From JABDPF01 sp036351575 (lineage in GTDB: Bacteria > Pseudomonadota > Gammaproteobacteria > Xanthomonadales > SZUA-36), in NCBI GenBank assembly GCA_036351575.1, contig JAZBPJ010000050.1, positions 1 through 7,883 of the forward strand: a stretch of DNA of 7,883 bases, given 5' to 3'. Below, one piece after another: positions 1-6,220 of the stretch. Position 1 is the first letter of the stretch; every line of letters begins with the position of its first letter. The notes under the pieces are model-generated. The model ran no database searches. It was not told the DNA's origin and saw only the letters and a program-made list of their open reading frames with translations. The translations under genes and the position numbers were made by a program.

Positions 1-576
1 GCCATCGGCGTCGGGTTCGGCGCACAGAACATCATCAACAACCTGATCAGCGGATGGATCCTGATGTCGGAGCGGCCGGTGCGCATCGGGGATTTCGTCG
101 AGATCGACGATCACCGCGGAACGGTAGAGAGCATCGGCAACCGCTCCACGCGAATTCGGCGAATCGACGGGGTTCACCTGCTGGTTCCCAACAGCCAGAT
201 GCTCGAACGGGTCGTGGTGAACTGGACTCTCATCGACCGCGATTTTCGCACGACGGTCCGGGTCGGAGTCGCCTATGGCTCGCCGGTGCGCCGGGTCGAG
301 GAGCTGTTGTACCAGGCTGCCGGGGCGCAGGAAGACGTGCTGGACACACCGAAACCCATCGTGGTTTTCGAGGACTTTGGCGACAACTCGCTCGTGTTTG
401 ACCTGTTTTTCTGGTGCCACGCGGGGGGTGAGCGGGAGTTGCGCGTCATTCGCAGCGATATCCGGTTCAGGATTGAGCAGCTGTTCGCTGAAAACGGAAT
501 CACCATCGCCTTTCCCCAGCGGGACGTGCACCTTTTTGCCAAGTCACCGATTGAATTTCGGAGGGTTGAAGAATGA
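1..576 (+). CDS. MscS-family mechanosensitive ion channel, C-terminal part (5' end outside window)
   Basis: The frame is open from base 1, so the start lies upstream; 191 residues are visible. Members of this family open under membrane tension and release ions and small solutes during hypo-osmotic shock; they act in the inner membrane. The visible part begins in the pore-lining TM3 helix (GVGFGAQNIINNLISG, residues 3-18), rich in Gly and Ala as is usual for MscS. The beta domain follows with RPVRIGDFVEI (about 25-35), the GTVESIGNRSTRIRR stretch (about 40-54) and VPNSQM (about 62-67). A mixed alpha/beta C-terminal domain runs to about residue 180. The two or more N-terminal membrane helices are outside the window, so the subfamily cannot be fixed. 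The stop codon overlaps the next gene's start (ATGA), which indicates translational coupling. The family call is firm; gating properties are not visible. Confidence 0.93.
   Translation, partial: AIGVGFGAQNIINNLISGWILMSERPVRIGDFVEIDDHRGTVESIGNRSTRIRRIDGVHLLVPNSQMLERVVVNWTLIDRDFRTTVRVGVAYGSPVRRVEELLYQAAGAQEDVLDTPKPIVVFEDFGDNSLVFDLFFWCHAGGERELRVIRSDIRFRIEQLFAENGITIAFPQRDVHLFAKSPIEFRRVEE
560..565 (+). promoter_or_regulatory. Ribosome binding site of the ZntB-like gene
   Basis: GGAGGG lies 7 bases before the ATG at 573, inside the last codons of the MscS-family gene. It supports the ATGA-overlap start over any later ATG. Confidence 0.7.
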
Positions 577-1454
577 CGGCCGTGCTGGACTGGAAACACC
601 TGGATTATTCCGATCCGAAGACCGAACAATGGATACGCGACCAGGACTTTATTCCTGAACCCGTGGCGGACGCGCTCCTGGCGGATGAAAGCCGGCCCAG
701 GGCCGTTCGTTTCGATGAGGGTGCGCTGGTCATTCTGCGGGGCGTGAACCTGAACCCGGGTTCATCGGTGGAAGACATGGTTTCCATCCGGATCTGGCTG
801 GATCGCGAGCGGGTGGTCAGCACCAGCCGCCGCCAGCTGCGCTCCGTGGAAACGCTGCGGGCAGAAATGGAGAAGGCGGGGGCTGCATTCACCCCGGGCG
901 AGTTTCTCCTGTCACTGGTGGCACGGCTCGGTGACTACATGTCGGAGGCGATCGAGCAGATCGAAAACGACCTGGAACAGGCGGAAGACAGGATCCAGGA
1001 TTGTAAAACCATCGACCGCAACAGCCCGTTCAGCAAAATCAGGCGGCAGGTGGCGCGCTTCCGCCGCTATGTCGCGCCGCAGCGCGAGGCGCTGGAACAT
1101 CTCTCGCGGTCGGGCCTGGCGCCTTTCAGCGTGGAAGAGCTGACCGGGTTTCACGAAGAAACCAACCGCCTGACGCTGACCCTGGAGAACCTGGACCTGG
1201 TTCGAGAACGCGCCATGGTGGCGCAGGAAGAGTTTCTGGCGCTGCTCGCGCACGAGCAGAATGCGCGCATGCTGCTGCTGTCCATCATCGCGGCCGTTTT
1301 TCTCCCGTTGTCCTTCCTGACGGGACTGATGGGCATGAACGTTGCGGGCCTGCCAGGAACGGTCAGTCCCGAGGCGTTCTGGATCATCAGTTTCATCATG
1401 CTGGCCATTGCGGCCGGAATCATGGTGCTGCTCCGGCGCAGGGGCTGGCTGTAG
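573..1454 (+). CDS. zntB: ZntB-type CorA family divalent metal transporter
   Basis: CorA-superfamily proteins form pentameric inner-membrane channels or transporters; ZntB relatives move Zn2+ (import in recent work on the E. coli protein, export in older reports). The 293-residue protein has an N-terminal soluble domain starting with the ZntB-like WKHLDYSDP (7-15), a long helical stalk (about 110-230) and two C-terminal membrane helices (about 233-252 and 268-287). The signature GMN is at 254-256 in the form GLMGMNVAGLPG; in classical Mg2+ CorA the loop after GMN is usually acidic, whereas GMN followed by VAGLPG is ZntB-like. The C-terminus (RRRGWL) is basic, as expected for a cytoplasmic end. 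Start choice: ATG at 573 has a GGAGGG site 7 bases upstream and the normal family length. It overlaps the MscS-family gene by 4 bases and is probably in one operon with it and the exchanger. Zn2+ versus Mg2+ selectivity cannot be settled from sequence alone. Confidence 0.9.
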   Translation: MTAVLDWKHLDYSDPKTEQWIRDQDFIPEPVADALLADESRPRAVRFDEGALVILRGVNLNPGSSVEDMVSIRIWLDRERVVSTSRRQLRSVETLRAEMEKAGAAFTPGEFLLSLVARLGDYMSEAIEQIENDLEQAEDRIQDCKTIDRNSPFSKIRRQVARFRRYVAPQREALEHLSRSGLAPFSVEELTGFHEETNRLTLTLENLDLVRERAMVAQEEFLALLAHEQNARMLLLSIIAAVFLPLSFLTGLMGMNVAGLPGTVSPEAFWIISFIMLAIAAGIMVLLRRRGWL

Positions 1455-1497
1455 GCCTGGTGCAGCATGATGCAGACCGGTCTGGGGCACTGAGCAG

Positions 1498-2481
1498 ATG
1501 GCGGATTTCGTCGGTGTTGCGATCGGTCTGATTCTCCTTGTCGGGGGCGGCATGCTCCTGGTCACGGGCGGTTCCAGGCTGGCGGCTCGGCTTGGTGTTT
1601 CGCCGGTCGTGATCGGGTTGATCGTTCTGGGGTTTGGAACCAGCGCCCCGGAACTCGTCGTGAATGTCAGCGGCGCCATTCGGGGGGAATCGGGTCTCGT
1701 TTTCGGCAACGTCATCGGTTCAAATATCGTCAACCTGGCGCTCATCCTCGGCTTGTCGGCGATAGTCGGCCAAATCGATATCAGGGGCAGCCTGGTGCGC
1801 CGCGAAGTGCCGCTGCTTCTGCTGGTTACCTCGATCATTACCGTCATGGCGCTCGATGGCCCGCTGGACGGCGCGGTCTCCGCCATCGGCAGGTCCGATG
1901 CGATCATCCTGTTCATCCTGTTCGGCATTTTCATTTTCGTTACAGCGCGCGGTGCGCTGGCCACTGCCCGGACTGATCCGCTGGTCACTGAAATTTCCGA
2001 AAACCCGATGATCGAGACGCGGCCGGCGGCCGGCTTTGCCGGGCTGTCGGTTCTCATCGGCCTCGCACTTCTCTTGGCCGGCAGCGAGGTGACGATCCGC
2101 TCGGCAGTCTCACTGTCTGGTTTACTGGGCGTTTCCCCTGCACTGGTCGGGCTGTTCGTCGTTGCGGTGGGAACCAGCGTGCCGGAGCTGGTAACTTCGG
2201 TCATTGCCGTCATCTACAAGGAGTCGGACCTGGCGGTGGGCAACGTTGTCGGTTCGAACCTGTTCAATTCCCTGTTCGTCCTGCCGGTCGGCGCGCTGAT
2301 CGACCCGATCGTCATACCGGGCGGCGGATTGTCGGACCTGGCATTTTCCTGGCTGCTGACCGCAGCGCTGATCCCGATTTTCATTTTCGGGCGAGCCCGT
2401 CTCGGGCGCAGCACCGGTGCGCTGTTGCTGGTGGCATACCTGGTTTACGCCGGGGTGCGATTCACGTCAGGGATTGCTTGA
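1498..2481 (+). CDS. YrbG-type cation/calcium antiporter (CaCA family)
   Basis: This 327-residue inner-membrane protein belongs to the CaCA exchangers, which typically exchange cytoplasmic Ca2+ for external Na+ (some use H+ or K+). The two inverted alpha-repeats are clear. Alpha-1 has GFGTSAPEL (45-53) and GNVIGSNIVN (70-79). Alpha-2 has AVGTSVPEL (223-231) and GNVVGSNLFN (248-257). The two Glu residues in GTSxPE (E52, E230) match the ion-coordinating acids known from NCX_Mj. Hydrophobic segments fill almost the whole chain, consistent with about ten helices in two halves of five, with a polar loop around 155-178. The length is close to E. coli YrbG (about 325 residues). The start at 1498 has only a weak purine stretch upstream, but a later start would cut the first helix. 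The gap after the zntB-like gene is 43 bases with no terminator seen, so co-transcription is likely. The transported ions are inferred from the family. Confidence 0.92.
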   Translation: MADFVGVAIGLILLVGGGMLLVTGGSRLAARLGVSPVVIGLIVLGFGTSAPELVVNVSGAIRGESGLVFGNVIGSNIVNLALILGLSAIVGQIDIRGSLVRREVPLLLLVTSIITVMALDGPLDGAVSAIGRSDAIILFILFGIFIFVTARGALATARTDPLVTEISENPMIETRPAAGFAGLSVLIGLALLLAGSEVTIRSAVSLSGLLGVSPALVGLFVVAVGTSVPELVTSVIAVIYKESDLAVGNVVGSNLFNSLFVLPVGALIDPIVIPGGGLSDLAFSWLLTAALIPIFIFGRARLGRSTGALLLVAYLVYAGVRFTSGIA

Positions 2482-2532
2482 TATTCCCGGAATCCTGAAA
2501 ACAGAAGTTTTACCCGAGTCGAAGCCCGTCCT
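2482..2532. other. Gap between convergent genes
   Basis: The exchanger gene and the sodium channel gene converge here. I see a weak AAAAC/GTTTT dyad (2498-2511, loop AGAA) and a short ATTCC/GGAAT repeat (2483-2493), but no GC-rich stem with a T-tract, so no convincing intrinsic terminator for either gene. Confidence 0.4.
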
Positions 2533-3387
2533 TCAGTGCTTTCTGCCGTTTTCGCTTACTAACCGGGTGCGCAGTTCGCGGACCTCGTCGTGCAGGGCCT
2601 GCACCGCCTTCATCAGCTGCTCCCGCTCTGCGTGTGCCAGTCCCTCCGCTACCTGTACCTGCTCGAGGTCGCGTTCGTGCACGGTTTGCATGGAGTTCAC
2701 GATCAGTGCGATGAACAGGTTCAGTACCGCGAAACTGGTCACGATGACGAACGGTACGAAAAACAGCCAGGCCTGGGGGTGCTGTTCCATGACGGGCCGC
2801 ACGATGCCCATCGACCAGCTTTCCAGGGTCATGATCTGGAACAGGCTGTACATGGACGAACCGATACCGCCGAACCACTGTGGGAACGTGGGGCCGTAAA
2901 GCTGCGTAGCCATGACCGCCGCGACGTAGAAAACCAGGAGCAACACGGCGACGATCGACATCATGCCGGGCAAGGCGCCGAACAGCGCGCCGACCACGGT
3001 CCGCATTTGCGGCACGACCGAAATAAGCCTCAGCACGCGCAGGACGCGCATTGCGCGCAGCACGGAGAACGCGCCCGCCGCGGGGATCCACGAGATCGCC
3101 ACGATGGTGAAATCGAAGATGTTCCAGCCGCCGGTGAAAAACCTCGCGCGGTAAACCCACAGGCGCAGCGCAATCTCGACCGTGAATACGATCAGCGCCG
3201 CGCGGTCCAGAAAAGCGAGAAGCTGGCCTGCCGCGGCTACCGCCGGCGGCCAGGTTTCCAGCCCCAGGGTGGCGGCGTTGAGCAGGATGACCGCGGTGAT
3301 CGTATAACCGAACGCCCGCGACTCGACCAGCGAGCGCAGGCGTTCGCGCCGCGGCGCCGCGCTGGCTTCAAGAGGTAGAGGGTGCAC
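2533..3387 (-). CDS. Voltage-gated sodium channel, bacterial single-domain type (NaChBac/NavAb family)
   Basis: One six-helix subunit of a homotetrameric channel that admits Na+ on depolarisation. The filter TLESWSM (187-193) is identical to that of NavAb, and the following GIVRPVME is also close. S4 carries four arginines every third residue (R111, R114, R117, R120 in VLRAMRVLRVLRLI). S2 has E71, S3 has D92 in NIFDF, and S1 has N37, all expected for a working voltage sensor. S5 contains PGMMS (140-144) and S6 runs about 206-231. The tail (about 238-276) is a heptad-like coiled coil, as in the tetramerising tails of this family. Start choice: the frame is open back to ATG 3540 (335 residues), but that part overlaps the hpf-like gene by 173 bases and resembles nothing. 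GTG at 3387 gives 284 residues, near the 267-274 of NavAb and NaChBac, and a 20-base overlap. No clear ribosome site precedes it, so coupling to the upstream gene is likely. Family call very firm; start moderate. Confidence 0.93.
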   Translation of the reverse strand: MHPLPLEASAAPRRERLRSLVESRAFGYTITAVILLNAATLGLETWPPAVAAAGQLLAFLDRAALIVFTVEIALRLWVYRARFFTGGWNIFDFTIVAISWIPAAGAFSVLRAMRVLRVLRLISVVPQMRTVVGALFGALPGMMSIVAVLLLVFYVAAVMATQLYGPTFPQWFGGIGSSMYSLFQIMTLESWSMGIVRPVMEQHPQAWLFFVPFVIVTSFAVLNLFIALIVNSMQTVHERDLEQVQVAEGLAHAEREQLMKAVQALHDEVRELRTRLVSENGRKH

Positions 3388-3745
3388 GCCGCATGCCGAG
3401 GTGCGAAAGGCGCAGGCGCCGGTCGCGGGTCCGGCGGACGCGGTGTTTGCGGTCCTGGGCTTTTCGTACGGCCCGCTCCGTTCGCCGTGCAGCCGAGGAA
3501 ATCGCGGCGTACAGGTCGTCCGCTGTCGCTTCGACGGCAATCGGGTTCATGCCGGGCAAGCGGGCGTCCACTTGCACGGCCTTGTCGACGCCACCTTTGT
3601 CCGGGCCGTTCAGGTCCTTGAGGTAGATATCGATTCGTGAAAGGCCGCGATCGAAATCGGCCAGGGCCTGCTCAAAGCGTTGACGCAGGTGCTTGCGAAG
3701 CGCCTCGGTCAGCTTGAATCCTTGTGCGCGAATAATCATGGTCAT
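3368..3745 (-). CDS. HPF/RaiA-family ribosome-associated protein, short form
   Basis: S30AE-fold proteins bind the 30S decoding region and hold ribosomes inactive (as 100S dimers or 70S) in stationary phase or stress. The 125-residue protein has the short-form layout: MTMIIRAQGFKLTEALRKHL (1-20) gives the first beta strand and helix, then a strand with SRIDIYLKDLNGP (36-48), a strand with KAVQVDARL (55-63), a strand IAVEATADDLYAAI (69-82), and a basic second helix (85-105). The domain ends near residue 103. The last 20 residues (RLRLSHLGMRRAPSTS region) are basic, low in complexity, and overlap the probable start of the sodium channel gene. Start: ATG 3745 has GGGAGG with a 6-base spacing, better than the second ATG at 3739. 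It lacks the C-terminal dimerisation domain of long HPF. Its role in hibernation is inferred from the family, and many short paralogues are untested. Confidence 0.88.
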   Translation of the reverse strand: MTMIIRAQGFKLTEALRKHLRQRFEQALADFDRGLSRIDIYLKDLNGPDKGGVDKAVQVDARLPGMNPIAVEATADDLYAAISSAARRTERAVRKAQDRKHRVRRTRDRRLRLSHLGMRRAPSTS

Positions 3746-3763
3746 GGCGATCCTCCCGTTTCG
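3746..3763 (-). promoter_or_regulatory. Ribosome binding site of the hpf-like gene
   Basis: On the minus strand GGGAGG ends 6 bases before the ATG at 3745. This is one of the clearer ribosome sites in the window and fixes the first of two in-frame ATGs as the start. Confidence 0.65.
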
Positions 3764-3780
3764 ATTGATGTTCGTCTTCT

Positions 3781-3808
3781 ATCCTATGACCGGATTGAGT
3801 TCGAACAA
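3781..3808 (-). promoter_or_regulatory. Possible promoter for the hpf-like gene and sodium channel
   Basis: In the 118-base gap between nhaR and the hpf-like gene, the minus strand reads TTGTTC (3808-3803), 16 bases, then TAGGAT (3786-3781). These match the sigma-70 boxes at 3 of 6 and 4 of 6 positions. The leader to ATG 3745 would be about 30 bases. It is only a moderate match, so read-through from nhaR remains possible. Confidence 0.3.
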
Positions 3809-3863
3809 GTCGATCTGTATTTAAGAAAGGATCGGAAATCTCGAAGTGATTTCAGCGCGCTGT

Positions 3864-4769
3864 CTATTCCGGCTGTGACAACCGCTCCCGCGCCACATCG
3901 GTGATGCGTCGCACCGCCGGGTTGCGCACGATGCGTTCCGGTGATATCGCATAGTAGGTCTCGCGCACGCGCTCCACCGGACCGATCGGCAGCACGTGGT
4001 AGGTGCGGCGCAACTCGCGGTCGATGAAGCTCGGCGCCGGGAAAATACCTGCTCCTGCTTCACCGAAGGCCTTGAGCAGGGCACTGTCGTCGAACTCGGC
4101 AACGATGTTCGGCGCCACGCCGACCTCCTCGAACCAGGCGTCCAGGCTGCGGCGCAGGGCGCTTCCGGCCACCGGCAGCAGCATCGGCGCGCCGTCGAGC
4201 GATGCCGGAAACTCCGCTGCGAAACGGTCGGCCAGTTTTTCCAGGCCGTAAAACGAGATCGGGCTTTCGCCGAGCAGGTGGTTAAACGCCTTCACGTTGA
4301 ATCCCATCGGTATCGGGCGGTCGGAAAGCACCAGGTCGAGGCGATGCACCGAGAGATCCGCCAGCAATGACTGGAGTTCACTTTCCCGGCATACCAGGCG
4401 CAGGGGCTGGTCGCCCTCCAGCCCGGTGCGCAGTACGCGGTAGGCGACCAGCTTGGGAATCGAGTTGACGATTCCGATCGAGAGCCGCCCCGTCGCTTCA
4501 CCGTGATTGCCGCCGGCCCAGAGCGCGAGTTCGCCGCCCAGCGCAAAAATGGCTTCTGCATAGGTGTTGACCGTGTGACCGGTCTGGGTCAGTGCGAGCC
4601 CGCGGCCGGCGCGCTCGAACAACGAGGCGCCGACCGATTCCTCGAGCAGCTTGATCTGGCCGCTGATGGTCTGCGGTGTCAGGTGCAGGATTTCGGCGGC
4701 CTTGGCAATGCTGCCCTCGCGCGCGACCGTGTGGAAGTAGAGCAGGTGGTTGTAGTTCAGGTGTCTCAT
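3864..4769 (-). CDS. nhaR: NhaR, LysR-family transcriptional activator
   Basis: In E. coli NhaR senses Na+ and activates the Na+/H+ antiporter gene nhaA, and also osmC and pgaABCD. This protein has exactly the 301 residues of the E. coli protein and shares its order of motifs. The start LNYNHLLYFHTVAREGS (4-20) is the NhaR form of the LysR N-terminus. The recognition helix region is TPQTISGQIKLLE (31-43), followed by LFERAGRGL (50-58). In the effector domain, RLDLVLSDRPIP, AEFDDSALLKAFG and ISPERIVRNPAVRRI correspond to conserved NhaR blocks. The start at 4769 gives the family N-terminus directly. A promoter-like sequence lies just upstream. The gene reads in the same direction as the hpf-like and sodium channel genes 118 bases downstream, so they may be its targets or be co-transcribed. 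No nhaA is visible here. The family call is strong; the local target genes are inference. Confidence 0.92.
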   Translation of the reverse strand: MRHLNYNHLLYFHTVAREGSIAKAAEILHLTPQTISGQIKLLEESVGASLFERAGRGLALTQTGHTVNTYAEAIFALGGELALWAGGNHGEATGRLSIGIVNSIPKLVAYRVLRTGLEGDQPLRLVCRESELQSLLADLSVHRLDLVLSDRPIPMGFNVKAFNHLLGESPISFYGLEKLADRFAAEFPASLDGAPMLLPVAGSALRRSLDAWFEEVGVAPNIVAEFDDSALLKAFGEAGAGIFPAPSFIDRELRRTYHVLPIGPVERVRETYYAISPERIVRNPAVRRITDVARERLSQPE

Positions 4770-4788
4770 GGCCCTGTCCGATCAGGCA

Positions 4789-4812
4789 AAACATCGAAAA
4801 TATCGAATGTTT
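4789..4812. promoter_or_regulatory. Dyad and direct repeat at the nhaR promoter, possible NhaR site
   Basis: AAACAT (4789-4794) and ATGTTT (4807-4812) form an inverted repeat around 12 bases. Inside is a direct repeat ATCGAA (4793-4798 and 4802-4807), one every 9 bases. T4794 and A4806 give the T-N11-A spacing typical of LysR-type sites. The element lies over the predicted transcription start of nhaR, where binding would give autoregulation. That it binds NhaR is inference. Confidence 0.4.
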
Positions 4813-4816
4813 GCAG

Positions 4817-4844
4817 ATAATAATTCGGCTTGGCCAAAAAACAA
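4817..4844 (-). promoter_or_regulatory. Candidate nhaR promoter
   Basis: Minus-strand TTGTTT (4844-4839), a 16-base spacer and TATTAT (4822-4817; 5 of 6 to the -10 consensus). Transcription would start near 4810, leaving a leader of about 40 bases to ATG 4769. The stretch is visibly AT-richer than its surroundings. Confidence 0.5.
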
Positions 4845-4868
4845 AGACGCCCGCAGTGCACCGTGACC

Positions 4869-6038
4869 TCACTCGTTCAGAAGCGTGAAAATGTACTCGA
4901 AGGTATGCGTGTTGAACCGCACCTTCCAGCGGCCGGCTTCGACCGGGATGTTCATGCCGTCGAACTCGGCAACGGCTCGAGGAAAAACGCTGTCTGGATC
5001 ACCGGTGAAGGCCCGGTCGTTCACCAGGGGATCGACATGCGCCCAGGCGATGGGGGCGCCCCAGGACGTGCCCCAGGCCTGGTTGGCGACGAACTTGATG
5101 GCGCCCTGTTCGAGCTCGACCTCGGCGCTCCACCAATCGCTGTTCGAGCCCTCGCGTTTCAGCGGCAGTCCCCGGATTTCGGTCCAGCCGGTGGGCGTGG
5201 CATCCCCGACGAGGCTCAGCTCCCTGATGTCGAGACGAAGGCCGGGCAATTTTTCCCTGATGGTTTCACGTATGGCGTAAGCCGCATCAGCCAGCGAGAT
5301 GGCCAGATCCATCGACTGCATCGTGCGCACCATGTCCTGGGACAGCATGCGCCGGGCATCTTCGCGGGGCAATGCCTCGCGTGCGATGAGGATGCCTTCC
5401 TCCATCGGCAGGAACCGGCCATCGCTGAAAAACAGCTCTCTCAGGCTCTCGTAGTAGTATTGATCGAAGCGGTTCCCCTCGATGACGCTGCGATCCTCGT
5501 TTCGAATGGACATGGTCGGGTTGGATACCGTGCCGTAGTCGCTGCGCACGCGGTCGACCATGCGGTTGTGCTCGGCGATCTGCGTGTCCAGCTGTGAGCG
5601 GGCGTTCGCGGTCAATTCATAGCTGGTATTCAGTACCTGCATCGTGTCGTCGAACGGCACGGGGATGCCGGAGTTTTGCAGTGCGCGAAAAGCGGTGTCA
5701 CCACGCGGCAGGGACCAGCTGCTGAACACGCGGCCGGCCAGGCTGAGCAGCTCGATGTCTGACATTTCTTCCATGTCCCGCTTGAGCAGGCTGTCGATGG
5801 CCGCGACCGCCTGGGCGTTTCGAAAAATGAACCTTCGCATGCGCGCCTCTTCGCGCAGCGCATCGTAGTAGACCGCCTGCAGGTAGCGCTCGAAGTCTTC
5901 TTGCTCCTGTTGTTGCTCGCGCCATTCCTCGACGGCGAAGGATGCCGTGATGCCCAGGAAAATAGCGAATACTTCGAGTAATAGCGTGTTGAAGCGGCCG
6001 GTGTGGAAGGTTTTCTGGATTCGTTCGCTGATGGTCAC
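4869..6038 (-). CDS. Single-pass membrane protein with C-terminal SusE/SusF-like domain, function unknown
   Basis: From GTG 6038 the product is 389 residues. A short N-terminus (MTISERIQKTFHTGRFN) is followed by one membrane helix (about 19-36, LLLEVFAIFLGITASFAV), then EEWREQQQEQEDFERYL, a start seen in DUF6090-like proteins. A mostly helical acidic region follows (about 40-265). The last 120 residues look beta-rich: WWSAEVELEQGAIKFVAN (302-319), WGTSWG (322-327), then GMNIPVEAGRWKVRFN (361-376) and FEYIFTL. This pattern (Trp strand, KF.AN, WG..WG, GNI-V.AG.W.V.FN, Y.F) resembles the SusE/SusF starch-binding domains. By topology that domain would face the periplasm if the N-terminus is inside. 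Start choice: the frame opens at ATG 6116 (415 residues), but bases 6039-6116 are AT-rich, encode no family-like sequence and no ribosome site precedes that ATG; the GTG is also without a good site. It is divergent from the racemase gene. The domain likeness is from pattern reading only. Confidence 0.75.
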   Translation of the reverse strand: MTISERIQKTFHTGRFNTLLLEVFAIFLGITASFAVEEWREQQQEQEDFERYLQAVYYDALREEARMRRFIFRNAQAVAAIDSLLKRDMEEMSDIELLSLAGRVFSSWSLPRGDTAFRALQNSGIPVPFDDTMQVLNTSYELTANARSQLDTQIAEHNRMVDRVRSDYGTVSNPTMSIRNEDRSVIEGNRFDQYYYESLRELFFSDGRFLPMEEGILIAREALPREDARRMLSQDMVRTMQSMDLAISLADAAYAIRETIREKLPGLRLDIRELSLVGDATPTGWTEIRGLPLKREGSNSDWWSAEVELEQGAIKFVANQAWGTSWGAPIAWAHVDPLVNDRAFTGDPDSVFPRAVAEFDGMNIPVEAGRWKVRFNTHTFEYIFTLLNE

Positions 6039-6208
6039 GTGTGGATTTCCGAGGTGACTTATGTGGTTCAGAATAATATATCCGTTTTGACGGCTGTATT
6101 CCGCGTTTGACGACATGGGTGCAGGCGGAAACCAGGGGAAAGAAGCTCATTGAAGCCGTAGCTAGTCTAACCGGAAATCGTTCAAAATAAGGGCTTCAAA
6201 CCGGTTAC
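6039..6208. promoter_or_regulatory. Divergent intergenic region with repeated TTTGACG
   Basis: This stretch separates the SusE/F-like membrane gene (minus) and the racemase gene (plus). TTTGACG occurs at 6086-6092 and 6106-6112, exactly 20 bases apart, or two helical turns. On the minus strand an AT-rich block gives a -10-like TATATT (6080-6075), without a good -35 box. I found no convincing promoter on the plus strand. If translation of the membrane protein starts at ATG 6116, the repeats lie in its coding region instead. Confidence 0.35.
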
Positions 6209-6220
6209 ATGGAAAAACCA

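Noticed and set aside
751..764. 14-base perfect palindrome TGAACCCGGGTTCA
   Set aside because: It lies inside the coding region of the zntB-like gene, where such a sequence can arise from codon use; nothing else supports a regulatory role.
912..2213. 433-residue open frame on the minus strand
   Set aside because: It lies antisense to the zntB-like and exchanger genes, is rich in Ser, Thr, Pro and Arg with no domain pattern, and is a typical shadow in GC-rich DNA.
2483..2511. Short dyads between the convergent genes as a terminator
   Set aside because: The stems are 5 A-T-rich pairs without a GC stem and T-tract; too weak to call.
2510..3160. 216-residue minus-strand frame overlapping the sodium channel
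   Set aside because: A shifted frame of the channel gene, very rich in Arg, with no recognisable motif.
2590..3378. 262-residue open frame on the plus strand opposite the sodium channel
   Set aside because: Its composition (many Arg, His, Asp, Gln) is that of an antisense reading of a membrane protein gene; the channel frame has unmistakable motifs.
4830..5597. 255-residue open frame on the plus strand
   Set aside because: Antisense to the SusE/F-like membrane protein, which has a coherent helix and beta-domain pattern; this frame has none.
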